DNA of 16,108 nucleotides from Pseudomonadota bacterium (GCA_018660405.1 JABJKL010000006.1:1-16108), one strand, 5' to 3'; counted from the first letter of the stretch, positions 7,595 to 15,956 are shown. A program made the numbers and translations. Notes: generated from the sequence alone by a model not told the origin.

Positions 7595-9382
7595 GTGCGG
7601 CCACTGCGTACCGAAATGTCGGACGAGAATATCGACCTGCGCTTGATCAAGCGGCTACTCCCCTACTTGTGGAAGCACCGTATTCGTATCGCGATTGCGC
7701 TTATCGCGCTTATTTTTGCCAAGTTGGCGAACGTGCTAGTGCCCGTGGCACTAAAAAACATAGTTGATGCGCTGGACGATCCATCTGAACTATTGGTGGT
7801 GCCGCTTGGCCTGTTGCTTGCCTATGGTGCGTTAAGATTCTCCACCACACTATTTCAGGAACTAAGAAATGCGGTGTTTGCTCGTGCCGCACAACGAACG
7901 ACTCGACAGTTAACTCTCGATGTGTTTAAGCATTTACATGAGCTATCAATGCGTTTTCACTTGGATCGGCAAACCGGTGGTGTGTCGCGTGACCTGGAGC
8001 GGGGCAGCCAAAGCGTTTCACGACTTCTTAACTATTTAACATTCAGTGTTATTCCAACCTTGTTTGAGTTGCTCGTGGTGTGCGGCATATTGTTTATGAG
8101 CTTTGAAGTGTCTTTTGTCTTAATCACCATAACCACCATTGTTGTGTACGGCGTTTACACCATCAAAGTTACCCAATGGCGGCTCAAGTATCGGATTGAG
8201 ATGAACAAGGCCGACTCGGCAGCGAACACCGCCGCGATTGATTCATTGTTGAACTACGAAACGGTTAAATATTTTGGTAACGAAGTTTATGAGTTTGATC
8301 GTTACAACAGCCACTTGATGGAATGGGAGGCAGAATCGGTCAAGAGCCAGTTATCGCTGGCTTTGTTAAATGTCGGGCAGGGGGTGATAGTGGCTGGTGG
8401 CCTCATCGCACTGATGATCATGGCGGCCTCTAGCGTTGCTAGCGGCGCGATCACCATCGGCGAGTTTGTGATGCTGAATGCCTTCATGATTCAGTTGGTT
8501 ATACCGCTTAATTTTCTGGGCACTATTTTTCGCGAAATCAAACACTGTTTGGTAGATATGGCGCGCATGTTCGGCATATTGGACGAAGCCCTGGAGATCG
8601 AGGATGGACCAGATGCAAAACCGTTAGAGTCTGGGGAATATCCAATCGTGTTTGATAAAGTCAGTTTCTCCTACAGGCCTGACCGTCAAATTCTGCACGA
8701 AGTGAGTTTTGAGGTTCCCGCGGGCAAACGCGTTGCTGTGGTCGGCCCTAGTGGTTCGGGAAAATCTACCATAGCGAGATTACTGTTTCGATTTTATCAA
8801 CCGGATAGCGGTGCCGTTTTTATAGGTGGTGAGCCGATTGACCAGCTTCAGCTAAAATCGTTGCGAGGCGCTATTGGTGTGGTGCCACAAGACTGCGTAC
8901 TATTCAACGACACCCTCGCTTACAATGTTGCGTATGGGCGGCCGGGGGCCGGTGAAGCAGAGGTTCTAAAAGCGATTGACCGAGCAAACCTGTCTGGTTT
9001 GTTGGCACGATTACCGGACGGTCTAAAAACCCAGGTCGGTGAGCGCGGGCTAAAATTATCGGGTGGCGAAAAACAACGGGTGGCGATCGCGCGCGCGATA
9101 ATAAAAGATCCGCCGGTACTCATTCTCGATGAAGCAACATCTTCTTTAGATTCAATCTCTGAGCAGGCGATACAGTCCGCATTGGACAGCGTGTCCAGGC
9201 GGCGTACGACTTTGGTAATTGCGCATCGTTTGTCCACTGTGATTGATGCAGATAAAATATACGTTTTAGATGCTGGCAAGATTGTCGAATCTGGGGCGCA
9301 CGAGGATCTATTGGCAGCCCGCGGTCAGTATCATCAGTTGTGGAAGATTCAACAGGAACAAGCGGAAAAAGTGACCGAGTAA
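7595..9382 (+). CDS. ABC half-transporter, Atm1/HMT1-type exporter (TMD-NBD fusion)
   Basis: This 595-residue protein has an N-terminal six-helix exporter domain (about 25-320) and a C-terminal ATPase domain. The ATPase motifs are intact: Walker A GPSGSGKST at 384-392, signature LSGGEKQR at 488-495, Walker B VLILDE ending at D512-E513, and H-loop H544 in IAHRLST. The segment NYETVKYFGNE in the last third of the membrane domain is characteristic of the Atm1/ABCB7 branch, which exports glutathione-linked sulfur species or metal-thiol conjugates. It should act as a homodimer in the inner membrane. The GTG start at 7595 has only a weak upstream GGA; ATG 7616 (residue 8) is an in-frame alternative and would give MSDENIDL. 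It lies 93 nt after the exported protein gene and 15 nt before the SGNH gene. Whether it works with the surface-protein genes is unknown. Confidence 0.9.
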   Translation: MRPLRTEMSDENIDLRLIKRLLPYLWKHRIRIAIALIALIFAKLANVLVPVALKNIVDALDDPSELLVVPLGLLLAYGALRFSTTLFQELRNAVFARAAQRTTRQLTLDVFKHLHELSMRFHLDRQTGGVSRDLERGSQSVSRLLNYLTFSVIPTLFELLVVCGILFMSFEVSFVLITITTIVVYGVYTIKVTQWRLKYRIEMNKADSAANTAAIDSLLNYETVKYFGNEVYEFDRYNSHLMEWEAESVKSQLSLALLNVGQGVIVAGGLIALMIMAASSVASGAITIGEFVMLNAFMIQLVIPLNFLGTIFREIKHCLVDMARMFGILDEALEIEDGPDAKPLESGEYPIVFDKVSFSYRPDRQILHEVSFEVPAGKRVAVVGPSGSGKSTIARLLFRFYQPDSGAVFIGGEPIDQLQLKSLRGAIGVVPQDCVLFNDTLAYNVAYGRPGAGEAEVLKAIDRANLSGLLARLPDGLKTQVGERGLKLSGGEKQRVAIARAIIKDPPVLILDEATSSLDSISEQAIQSALDSVSRRRTTLVIAHRLSTVIDADKIYVLDAGKIVESGAHEDLLAARGQYHQLWKIQQEQAEKVTE

Positions 9383-9397
9383 AGCAATAGCGGAAGT

Positions 9398-10498
9398 TTG
9401 ACAAAGACCATGACGAAAATATCTATAAGGGGCTCAGCCTTCGGAGTCACTTACCTACTGTTTCTATTATTCCTGATCGTTGTGATTGAAATTGCGACTC
9501 GTTCGTTGATCTCAGTGGATTGGCTCAGTCAAAACTTTTTTGGTCGAAGTGAAACTATGTGGAGTCTGTTGTGGGAGCAGAGCGCAAAGGAGCAGAGGAT
9601 CGATGGCGAGGCATCGCTTAATCAGCACGATAATTATCTTGGTTGGCGCTTAAAACCCAATTTGGATCTAACCCTCTGGGATAACAAGCGTTTTCAAACA
9701 AACGCGGACAGTATTCGGGGTTCCAGGGATTACTCTACCGAGGCTGCCCCGGGAATAACGCGTATCGCGATGATTGGCGATTCTTTTACTATGGGCGAAG
9801 AGGTTGGTGAAACCGAAACATTCTCCTATCAATTACAGCAAGTGCTGCCGCAGACTGAAGTCATCAATTTTGGTGTCGGTGGCTACGGCATTGACCAAAT
9901 TTTATTGCACATGGAACAGCATGTTGTGCGGTACAAGCCAGACGTGGTGGTGTTGGGTTTTGTTCGGGACGACATGCGTCGCAGTATGTGGAGCTTTCGC
10001 CATCACAGCAAACCCATACTGGATATGGATAACAATTTGGCTATAAAAAATCTTCCGGTGCCGGACAGTGGTACGGTGTCATCACAACAACGTTATCGAT
10101 CCCGCGCCTGGGATATTCTAAACGTTATTTGGGGCGAGATTCGTTGGCGTCAAGGCTGGTTTGAGACCGATATGGTTGAGTTGGGCGAGGCGATAATGAA
10201 TCGTATGTTAGCAAGCATTGAGGCGATTGGAGCAGAGGCAGTGCTTGTCTACTTACCGCACAGCGAAGATTTGGATATGACTTATGAGCGCTTTCATTCA
10301 GCAGAAGAACAGTTTTTTGAGCGTGTGTGCGCAGATAAACAGCTCAGGTGCCTGAATCTTCGTGGCAAGTTCCAGTTGGAGACGTCGTTGGGTTACCCGG
10401 TCAAGGTTGGCGGACACTGGCTTTACAACGGCCATGCCCTGGTGGCCAAATACATTAAATCGTATTTTGAAACTGAAGGTCTTGTAACAGTAGAGTAA
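9398..10498 (+). CDS. Membrane-anchored SGNH/GDSL-like protein with divergent catalytic blocks
   Basis: This encodes up to 366 residues. A single N-terminal membrane helix (about 16-38) is followed by a periplasmic domain. SGNH block I is IGDSFTMGE with candidate nucleophile S129. Block II is NFGVGGYG with G159. Block III, normally GxND, reads FVRDDM, with D191 where the oxyanion Asn is expected. The C-terminal block reads GGHWLYNGHALVA, with H340 and H346 but Gly where relatives usually have the catalytic Asp. SGNH enzymes hydrolyse or transfer acyl groups, often on envelope glycans, but these substitutions leave activity uncertain. The start is TTG 9398 or ATG 9410 (residue 5); GGAAG at 9392-9396 is too close to the first and slightly far from the second. 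It is 15 nt after the ABC gene and 6 nt before the pirin gene, so probably in one transcript. Confidence 0.75.
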   Translation: MTKTMTKISIRGSAFGVTYLLFLLFLIVVIEIATRSLISVDWLSQNFFGRSETMWSLLWEQSAKEQRIDGEASLNQHDNYLGWRLKPNLDLTLWDNKRFQTNADSIRGSRDYSTEAAPGITRIAMIGDSFTMGEEVGETETFSYQLQQVLPQTEVINFGVGGYGIDQILLHMEQHVVRYKPDVVVLGFVRDDMRRSMWSFRHHSKPILDMDNNLAIKNLPVPDSGTVSSQQRYRSRAWDILNVIWGEIRWRQGWFETDMVELGEAIMNRMLASIEAIGAEAVLVYLPHSEDLDMTYERFHSAEEQFFERVCADKQLRCLNLRGKFQLETSLGYPVKVGGHWLYNGHALVAKYIKSYFETEGLVTVE

Positions 10499-10504
10499 AA
10501 CATA

Positions 10505-11341
10505 ATGACAAATAGAGAAGTTAGACAGTGGGTACCCGCCCAACACACCAGCGACGGTGCGGGTGTAAAAATCAAACGAATCGCCGGCCCCCACTTGAAT
10601 ACCCACATGGATCCTTATCTGTTGTTGGACGAATTGCGTTCAGATGATCCTGATGACTATATAGCCGGGTTTCCCCCGCATCCGCATCGCGGCTTCGAAA
10701 CCATCACCTATATGCGGGAAGGGTCGTTTAGCCACAAGGACCATATGGGCAATGAAGGCCAGATTGACCCCGGCGGCGTTCAATGGATGACCGCCGGGCG
10801 TGGCGTGATTCATTCGGAAATGCCTGCTCAGGAAGATGGAGCGTTTCATGGCTTTCAAATATGGTTGAATCTGCCTGCGGATGAAAAAATGAAACCTGCG
10901 GCCTGGGAAGATATTCAAAATGATCGGGTTACAAACAAAAAATTGGAAAATGGCGCTTCGCTTTTGGTCATTGCTGGCAATATTAAAGTTGCTGGGGAAT
11001 CACTTGAAGGGCCACTGCTTGGGCCAACGACCGAACCCGTGCTTGTCGATGTGTTCTTGCCCGCAGGCGAAACGGTTGAAATCGAGTTGCCGCACGATCA
11101 CCAGGTGATGGTTTATTTATATGACGGAGGCCTGGAAGGCAAAAGCGCTCCGGGTGCGCTGTTCTATAACACCGGCGCCACGCTGTCTCTGACTGCGTCG
11201 GAGAAAGGCTTGGGAGCCTTCGTATTAGCGGGCACACCTTTAAAAGAGCCGATCGCGCAGCATGGCCCGTTTGTGATGAACACCGCTGAAGAAATAGAGC
11301 AAGCTATTACGGATTATCAGGCGGGCACACTCACAGGCTAG
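10505..11341 (+). CDS. Pirin family protein (bicupin)
   Basis: This 278-residue protein is a full-length pirin with two cupin domains. The N-terminal cupin carries the metal-binding set H59, H61 (in FPPHPHRGFETITY), H103 and E105 (in GRGVIHSEMP), matching the iron-binding residues of characterised pirins. The C-terminal cupin (about 150-270) is typical in pattern, ending with GPFVMNT. Pirins are cytoplasmic; some have quercetin dioxygenase activity and others bind regulatory or metabolic partners, so the specific role here is not known. ATG 10505 comes 6 nt after the SGNH gene stop without a strong Shine-Dalgarno sequence, which suggests coupling to upstream translation. The 102-nt gap before lemA has no convincing hairpin terminator. 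Confidence 0.95.
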   Translation: MTNREVRQWVPAQHTSDGAGVKIKRIAGPHLNTHMDPYLLLDELRSDDPDDYIAGFPPHPHRGFETITYMREGSFSHKDHMGNEGQIDPGGVQWMTAGRGVIHSEMPAQEDGAFHGFQIWLNLPADEKMKPAAWEDIQNDRVTNKKLENGASLLVIAGNIKVAGESLEGPLLGPTTEPVLVDVFLPAGETVEIELPHDHQVMVYLYDGGLEGKSAPGALFYNTGATLSLTASEKGLGAFVLAGTPLKEPIAQHGPFVMNTAEEIEQAITDYQAGTLTG

Positions 11342-11443
11342 AATTTTCAATTCAAGGTTAAATCGGCCTCGTTAAAAACTTTTATCAACGGCGATACCGC
11401 TAATTTGCTAAACTGAATTAAAGCCATCAGCGAGGGTATCGAA

Positions 11444-12040
11444 ATGAGTACAGAAATAATTGTCCTAATCGCAATTGCGGCGATCGTCTTATTTGGCGTT
11501 GCGATCTACAACCGATTGGTTACCGCGCGCAATGGTTACAAAAACGCGTTCGCCCAAATAGATGTTCAACTGACGCGCCGTCACGATTTGATTCCCAATT
11601 TGGTCGAGACCGCCAAAGGCTACATGGCGCACGAACGCGAAACGCTCGAAGCGGTCATCACCGCCCGGAATTCGGCGGTTAGCGGGTTGAATAATGCAAA
11701 GGGTGACCCGAGCAACCCCGAAGCGATGAAAAAATTGGGCCAGGCAGAACAAGGCTTGAGTGGCGCCTTGGGTCGTTTATTTGCGCTGTCGGAATCTTAT
11801 CCCGATCTTAAAGCCAACCAAAACATGATGCAGCTGTCGGAAGAGTTGACCACCACCGAGAACAAAGTGGCCTTTGCTCGCCAGGCGTTTAACGATGGCG
11901 TGTTGGCGTATAACAATACGCGCGAGCAATTCCCGAATAACCTGATTGCCGGATGGTTCAGTTTTACCTCCGCCGCGATGCTGGAAATCGAAGACGAGGC
12001 CAAGCGCGAAGTGCCCAATGTTTCATTTGGTGCCAGTTAG
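11444..12040 (+). CDS. lemA: LemA family membrane protein
   Basis: This 198-residue protein has one N-terminal hydrophobic helix (about 4-22) and a long helical domain. The family signature is clear: YNRLVTARNGYKNAFAQIDV (about 22-41), RRHDLIPNLVETAKGYM, and a C-terminal YNNTREQFPNNLIAGWF segment. LemA proteins are membrane-anchored, and their molecular role is poorly defined. GAGGG at 11432-11436 lies 7 nt before ATG 11444. The gene is followed 43 nt later by an M48 membrane protease, an arrangement found repeatedly in bacteria, so the two probably act together. Confidence 0.95.
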   Translation: MSTEIIVLIAIAAIVLFGVAIYNRLVTARNGYKNAFAQIDVQLTRRHDLIPNLVETAKGYMAHERETLEAVITARNSAVSGLNNAKGDPSNPEAMKKLGQAEQGLSGALGRLFALSESYPDLKANQNMMQLSEELTTTENKVAFARQAFNDGVLAYNNTREQFPNNLIAGWFSFTSAAMLEIEDEAKREVPNVSFGAS

Positions 12041-12083
12041 GACTTATCGGCTTTAAGGAACTAAAGGAAAGCGCCCGCGTGCT

Positions 12084-14039
12084 ATGAATTTTTTCGAGCA
12101 CCAAAATCGTGCCCGGCGCCAATCACGTTGGTTGATTGGCGCTTTTCTATTGGCGGCTGCTGCGGTCATTGTGGCCGTTGACTTTATTGTGCTGATATTT
12201 TTGGGCGTTTCGCCTGGTACTAGCGATATGGGCACGGCGGTAAGCGCCCAGAGCTGGCTCGACCCCGACTTTATCAATGCCAACCTGGATATATTGGTGC
12301 TAACCAGTGTCGCGACCGGCGGCACCATAGGCCTGGCGAGCCTTTTTAAGATGGTGTCATTGCGTTCGGGCGGTGGCAAAATCGCCAGCAGTATGGGTGG
12401 AACGCGAGTTGATGCCGACACCAGAGACCCGTTAGCTCGTCGGTTACGCAATGTGGTTGAAGAGATCGCTATCGCCTCTGGAGTGCCGGTTCCGGAGATC
12501 TACGTGCTCGAAGAAGAGGCAGGAATCAACGCCTTTGCCGCTGGCTATTCGCCAAGCGATGCAGCAGTTGCCGTTACCCGAGGCACGCTGGAAAAACTAA
12601 GTCGTGCAGAATTGCAGGGCGTTATTGCGCATGAATTTAGCCATATTCTTAATGGCGACATGCGCATCAATATACGCTTGATGGGGCTATTGTTTGGTAT
12701 TTTGTTAGTGTCGATTGTGGGTCGGCATATTATGTACAGCGCGCGATTTATGGGCGGTTCGCGCCGCAAAGAAGGTGGCGGCATTGTTATGGTGGGCATA
12801 TTGCTGCTGGTGGTTGGTTATGCGGGCTTATTCCTGGCACGCTGGATCAAGGCGGCGCTGTCTCGTCAGCGCGAATATCTTGCCGATGCTTCAGCCGTTC
12901 AATTTACCCGCAATCCAGATAGCATCGCCGGAGCGCTGAAAAAAATAGGCGCTTATAGCAGCGGTTCGTACCTCGAGGCCGAAAGCGAGGAAATTGGCCA
13001 CATGCTGTTTGGACCAGGAGTTCAGGCCATGATGTTTTCTACCCACCCACCATTAGCCCAACGAATTACTCGAGTCGACCCACAGTTCAAACCATCAGAC
13101 ATAGATGAGTTAGGGGCGAACCTTGCACAGAACGAGCGCCGGGAACGAGAGCTTGCGATTAAAGAAATGGAAGCTCAACAGTCAGCAGGCAAAAAAGCGG
13201 GTGGCGGTTTTGGTCCGGGCATGTTTAACCCCGCAGAGTTGGCCGACAGCATCGGCAACCCACAAGAAGGTTCTTTATTGGCCGCGGCGATGGTGGCGGC
13301 AAGCATTCCTGCAGAGCTCGAACATGCCGCACACAGTCCAGCGTGGGCGCCCGAAGTATTATTGCTGTCTTTGCTCGATAGCAACCCCAAAATTCGTGAA
13401 AAGCAATTGTTGATTATCGCAGAGCATTTGGGTACCGACACAGAGCAGCGAGTGACTCATTTGTTAAGTTCTACCGAGCCGCTACAACGCAAGCAACGAA
13501 TGCCACTGTATGAAATCACCTTTCCTGCACTTAAGCGCAGGCCAAGAGAAGAGCTGGATAAAATAGCGGAAACTGTGCGCCATCTAATTTTGGCCGACGG
13601 CCAGGTTGAAGTGTTCGAGTATTTTCTGGCCAAGATGTTTCAAATGCATTTGACAGAAGCAATGGCACCTTCGCGCGCGCGGGCTTCGGGCTTGCGCCGA
13701 CTCAAAAAAGCCGAGAGCGATGTTCATATTGTTATGTCAGTGCTGGCCAATCAGGCAGGTGAAACGGAGAAAACAGAAGCGGTTTTAAGTGCTTCACTTG
13801 CCACGCTTGGTTTTGATCCAAAGCCCCCGGTATTGTTAGATCGCGATTGGGCCACCGTGCTCGATGCCGTGCTCGATCGGCTTGATCAGTTGCGACCCAA
13901 AGCTAAAGAACAATTGGTAACCGAATTAGGCAATATTGCGATGGCCGATGATGCCGCCAATATTGACGAACGGGAACTGCTGCGGGTTATTTGCGCGTCG
14001 ATACACGCACCGCTACCAACATTTATGCGGCAGTTATAG
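12084..14039 (+). CDS. M48 family membrane zinc metalloprotease with long C-terminal extension
   Basis: This 651-residue protein has hydrophobic segments near residues 16-40, 72-92, 195-213 and 228-250, placing the active site at the cytoplasmic membrane face as in HtpX. The zinc site is complete: HEFSH at 183-187 (H183, E184, H187) and E264 in QREYLADASA. The protease part ends around residue 330 (STHPPLAQRI is the conserved tail). The remaining 320 residues have a Gly/Pro/Ala-rich linker and a helical domain with ADGQVEVFE and ADDAANIDERE segments that recall acidic TerB-like motifs. The length is about twice that of HtpX. AAAGGA at 12064-12069 is some 14 nt before ATG 12084, so the ribosome site is suboptimal; no better in-frame start was seen. 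It probably degrades membrane proteins in partnership with LemA; the substrate is unknown. Confidence 0.9.
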   Translation: MNFFEHQNRARRQSRWLIGAFLLAAAAVIVAVDFIVLIFLGVSPGTSDMGTAVSAQSWLDPDFINANLDILVLTSVATGGTIGLASLFKMVSLRSGGGKIASSMGGTRVDADTRDPLARRLRNVVEEIAIASGVPVPEIYVLEEEAGINAFAAGYSPSDAAVAVTRGTLEKLSRAELQGVIAHEFSHILNGDMRINIRLMGLLFGILLVSIVGRHIMYSARFMGGSRRKEGGGIVMVGILLLVVGYAGLFLARWIKAALSRQREYLADASAVQFTRNPDSIAGALKKIGAYSSGSYLEAESEEIGHMLFGPGVQAMMFSTHPPLAQRITRVDPQFKPSDIDELGANLAQNERRERELAIKEMEAQQSAGKKAGGGFGPGMFNPAELADSIGNPQEGSLLAAAMVAASIPAELEHAAHSPAWAPEVLLLSLLDSNPKIREKQLLIIAEHLGTDTEQRVTHLLSSTEPLQRKQRMPLYEITFPALKRRPREELDKIAETVRHLILADGQVEVFEYFLAKMFQMHLTEAMAPSRARASGLRRLKKAESDVHIVMSVLANQAGETEKTEAVLSASLATLGFDPKPPVLLDRDWATVLDAVLDRLDQLRPKAKEQLVTELGNIAMADDAANIDERELLRVICASIHAPLPTFMRQL

Positions 14040-14087
14040 CGCTAAAGTATCAACGGAAGAGTTTTTGAAATTTCAGGGTTGACTTTA

Positions 14088-14429
14088 TTAGCGCATATAA
14101 AGTGCACCGGTAATGAGTAGTAACAACAGAGCCCATACAATTGCCATGCATTCTAATCGTTGATAAAAATCAATTTCACTTTTAAGGTCATTGAATTTTT
14201 CGAGTTGCTCATAAACGCCGGATGCTTTTTCGAACAGCGCGTCATCGTCATCGAATTTCTTTAAAATAACAGGCAAATCACTTTCTTGTACCTTTTCGTA
14301 ATCCAGCCCAATCTCTTTTAAAATTTTTAGAAAGTTGCGATTAAACTGAACAAGGATGTATCGGGTTTTGCGTTTACTTATTTTGCTCTTCCTTCGATTG
14401 CTTACAAAAAAAGCAATAATTGAATACAC
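14088..14429 (-). CDS. Small hypothetical membrane protein
   Basis: No family is recognised. The GTG start at 14429 gives 113 residues: a short hydrophobic N-terminus (YSIIAFFVSN), a basic patch (NRRKSKISKRKTR), a charged, probably coiled middle with DDDD at about residues 55-58, and a C-terminal membrane helix (about 93-112, ending LYMR). The base composition is visibly more AT-rich than in the neighbours. The reading frame is open upstream of 14429 for 31 more codons to the scoB stop, in the same frame. That extension contains a hydrophobic stretch (VLASSIAIVVFV) that would complete the first membrane helix, but it has no ATG, GTG or TTG in frame. The start is therefore uncertain, and the coding call rests on the hydrophobic pattern. 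It is convergent with the M48 gene, whose stop is 48 nt away. Confidence 0.5.
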   Translation of the reverse strand: MYSIIAFFVSNRRKSKISKRKTRYILVQFNRNFLKILKEIGLDYEKVQESDLPVILKKFDDDDALFEKASGVYEQLEKFNDLKSEIDFYQRLECMAIVWALLLLLITGALYMR

Positions 14430-14522
14430 GAAAACAACAATAGCTATTGAAGAAGCTAAAACGGTAACCGTATTTACTGTATGTATACTAAAAATGATTA
14501 AGCCTATGGGGATTAATTTAGA

Positions 14523-15182
14523 TTAATCAAAAACCATCTCAACCACATCATTCGGCACGATCAGCTTACCAGCGGTTTTCTCCTGCACATCCTCAATACT
14601 AACGCCCGGTGCGGTTTCTTTTAAAATAAACGCTCCGTCAGCAATTTCCATATACGCGAGATCGGTCAGCACTTTTGAAATACAGCCTGCACCCGTTAAC
14701 GGCAAGGTGCATTCACCGAGCAGCTTCGAATTACCGTGTTTGTCTGCGTGCGTCATGATGACAATAATATTATCGGCTCCCGCCACCAGGTCCATCGCAC
14801 CGCCCATGCCTTTGACCAATTTGCCGGGAATCATCCATGAGGCGATATTGCCTTGGGTATCGACTTCAAAAGCGCCCAGCACGGTAAAGTCGACATGACC
14901 GCCGCGAATCATTGCGAAGGCGTCAGCTGATGAGAAAATCGACGCGCCGGTGGTTGCAGTAACGGTTTGCTTGCCGGCATTGACCATGTCGGGGTCCACC
15001 TGATCTTCGGTTGGAAATGGACCCATACCGAGCAGGCCGTTTTCGGAGTGAAGCATGACTTCAATGTCATCTGGAATGTAGTTGGCGACCAGTGTTGGAA
15101 TTCCAATGCCCAGATTAACGTAATAGCCATCTTGTAGTTCGCGCGCTACGCGCTCGGCCATTTGTTCTCGTGTTAGCGGCAT
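14523..15182 (-). CDS. scoB: 3-oxoacid CoA-transferase, subunit B
   Basis: This 219-residue beta subunit belongs to class I 3-oxoacid CoA-transferases, which move CoA between succinyl-CoA (or another acyl-CoA) and a 3-oxoacid such as acetoacetate through a glutamyl-CoA intermediate. The catalytic glutamate is E47 in the conserved SENGLLGMGP. YVNLGIGIPTLV at 21-32 and GGHVDFTVLGAFEVD are family hallmarks. The sequence ends with the typical segment VPNDVVEMVFD. ATG 15182 is 3 nt after the scoA stop, with GGAGGT inside the end of scoA, so the two are coupled. The best fit is succinyl-CoA:3-ketoacid transferase; an acetate CoA-transferase (AtoDA) or 3-oxoadipate transferase cannot be fully excluded from sequence alone. 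Confidence 0.93.
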   Translation of the reverse strand: MPLTREQMAERVARELQDGYYVNLGIGIPTLVANYIPDDIEVMLHSENGLLGMGPFPTEDQVDPDMVNAGKQTVTATTGASIFSSADAFAMIRGGHVDFTVLGAFEVDTQGNIASWMIPGKLVKGMGGAMDLVAGADNIIVIMTHADKHGNSKLLGECTLPLTGAGCISKVLTDLAYMEIADGAFILKETAPGVSIEDVQEKTAGKLIVPNDVVEMVFD

Positions 15183-15185
15183 CGA

Positions 15186-15887
15186 CTAGACCTCCGTTAT
15201 CGTACGAAATTCAATGCGCTTTTCCGCTTTGGATTGCACAACTCGTTGCACGTATATGCCCGGCGTGTGAATTTGTGAGGGATCCAATTCGCCAGGTGCG
15301 ACAATTTCTTCGGCTTCAACCACGGTAATTTTGCCGGCCATAGCCGCGCATGGATTAAAGTTTTGTGCGGTTGCGTTATAAATACAGTTGCCATAATGAT
15401 CGGCGATCTTTGCATGCACCAGCGCGAAATCGCCGGTGATGCTTTCTTCGAGAATGTATTTCTTGCCATTAAATGCGCGCACATCCTTGCCCTCGGCCAC
15501 CACGGTGCCATAGCCCGTTGCGGTATAAAACGCAGGAATCCCCGCGCCCCCGGCACGCAATTTCTCTGCCAGCGTTCCTTGTGGTGTGAGGGTTAGTTCA
15601 AGTTCGCCTTCAAGATATTGCCGCTCGAACTCCTTGTTTTCGCCGACGTAAGAGCTGATGGCTTTGGCAACTTGTTTGTTGACCAACAACACGCCCAAAC
15701 CCCATTCATCAACACCACAGTTGTTGGAAACCACAGTCAGGTTTTTGGTGCCGCGCCGCGCAATTTCGTTGATCAGGTCCTGAGGAATTCCGCACAGGCC
15801 AAACCCTCCGGACACGAGGGTCATGCCATCCTCTACGCCTTCTAATGCTGCTTCGAAGGAATCTACTACTTTGTTGAATCCAGACAT
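15186..15887 (-). CDS. scoA: 3-oxoacid CoA-transferase, subunit A
   Basis: This 233-residue alpha subunit pairs with the downstream scoB product. The CoA-binding glycine motif GGFGLCGIP is at about 27-35. VVSNNCGVDEWGLGVLL follows at 52-68, with the RAGGAGIPAFYTATGYGT segment later. The end, KAEKRIEFRT, is typical of the SCOT-type alpha subunit. Together the pair would activate acetoacetate or related ketoacids for entry into central metabolism, in the cytoplasm. The start is ATG 15887. No good Shine-Dalgarno sequence precedes it (the bases just upstream read TACGCCGTAAATC), so expression may depend on another feature of the leader. The gene lies 122 nt downstream of the hppA stop on the same strand. 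Confidence 0.93.
   Translation of the reverse strand: MSGFNKVVDSFEAALEGVEDGMTLVSGGFGLCGIPQDLINEIARRGTKNLTVVSNNCGVDEWGLGVLLVNKQVAKAISSYVGENKEFERQYLEGELELTLTPQGTLAEKLRAGGAGIPAFYTATGYGTVVAEGKDVRAFNGKKYILEESITGDFALVHAKIADHYGNCIYNATAQNFNPCAAMAGKITVVEAEEIVAPGELDPSQIHTPGIYVQRVVQSKAEKRIEFRTITEV
15190..15195 (-). promoter_or_regulatory. Ribosome binding site of scoB within scoA
   Basis: On the minus strand GGAGGT lies 7 nt before the scoB ATG and overlaps the last codons of scoA. This supports the chosen scoB start and translational coupling. Confidence 0.75.
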
Positions 15888-15956
15888 GATTTACGGCGTA
15901 TTTCGTTTCGTTGTTGTATAAAAGAGCATCTATTAGATAAATTCCACAACCTAAAG

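Noticed and set aside
9120..9404. 94-codon minus-strand open frame overlapping the end of the ABC gene.
   Set aside because: It is antisense to the Walker B/H-loop region of an intact ATPase domain. No features of its own.
14039..14094. Inverted repeat GCGCTAA/TTAGCGC between the convergent M48 and small membrane protein genes.
   Set aside because: The stem is only 7 bp with a loop of 42 nt and no T run, so it is not supportable as a bidirectional terminator.
14523..14525. Stop-codon readthrough fusing scoB to the downstream membrane ORF.
   Set aside because: ScoB ends with its normal conserved C-terminus at this UAA and no readthrough context was seen. A separate start for the small gene is the simpler view.
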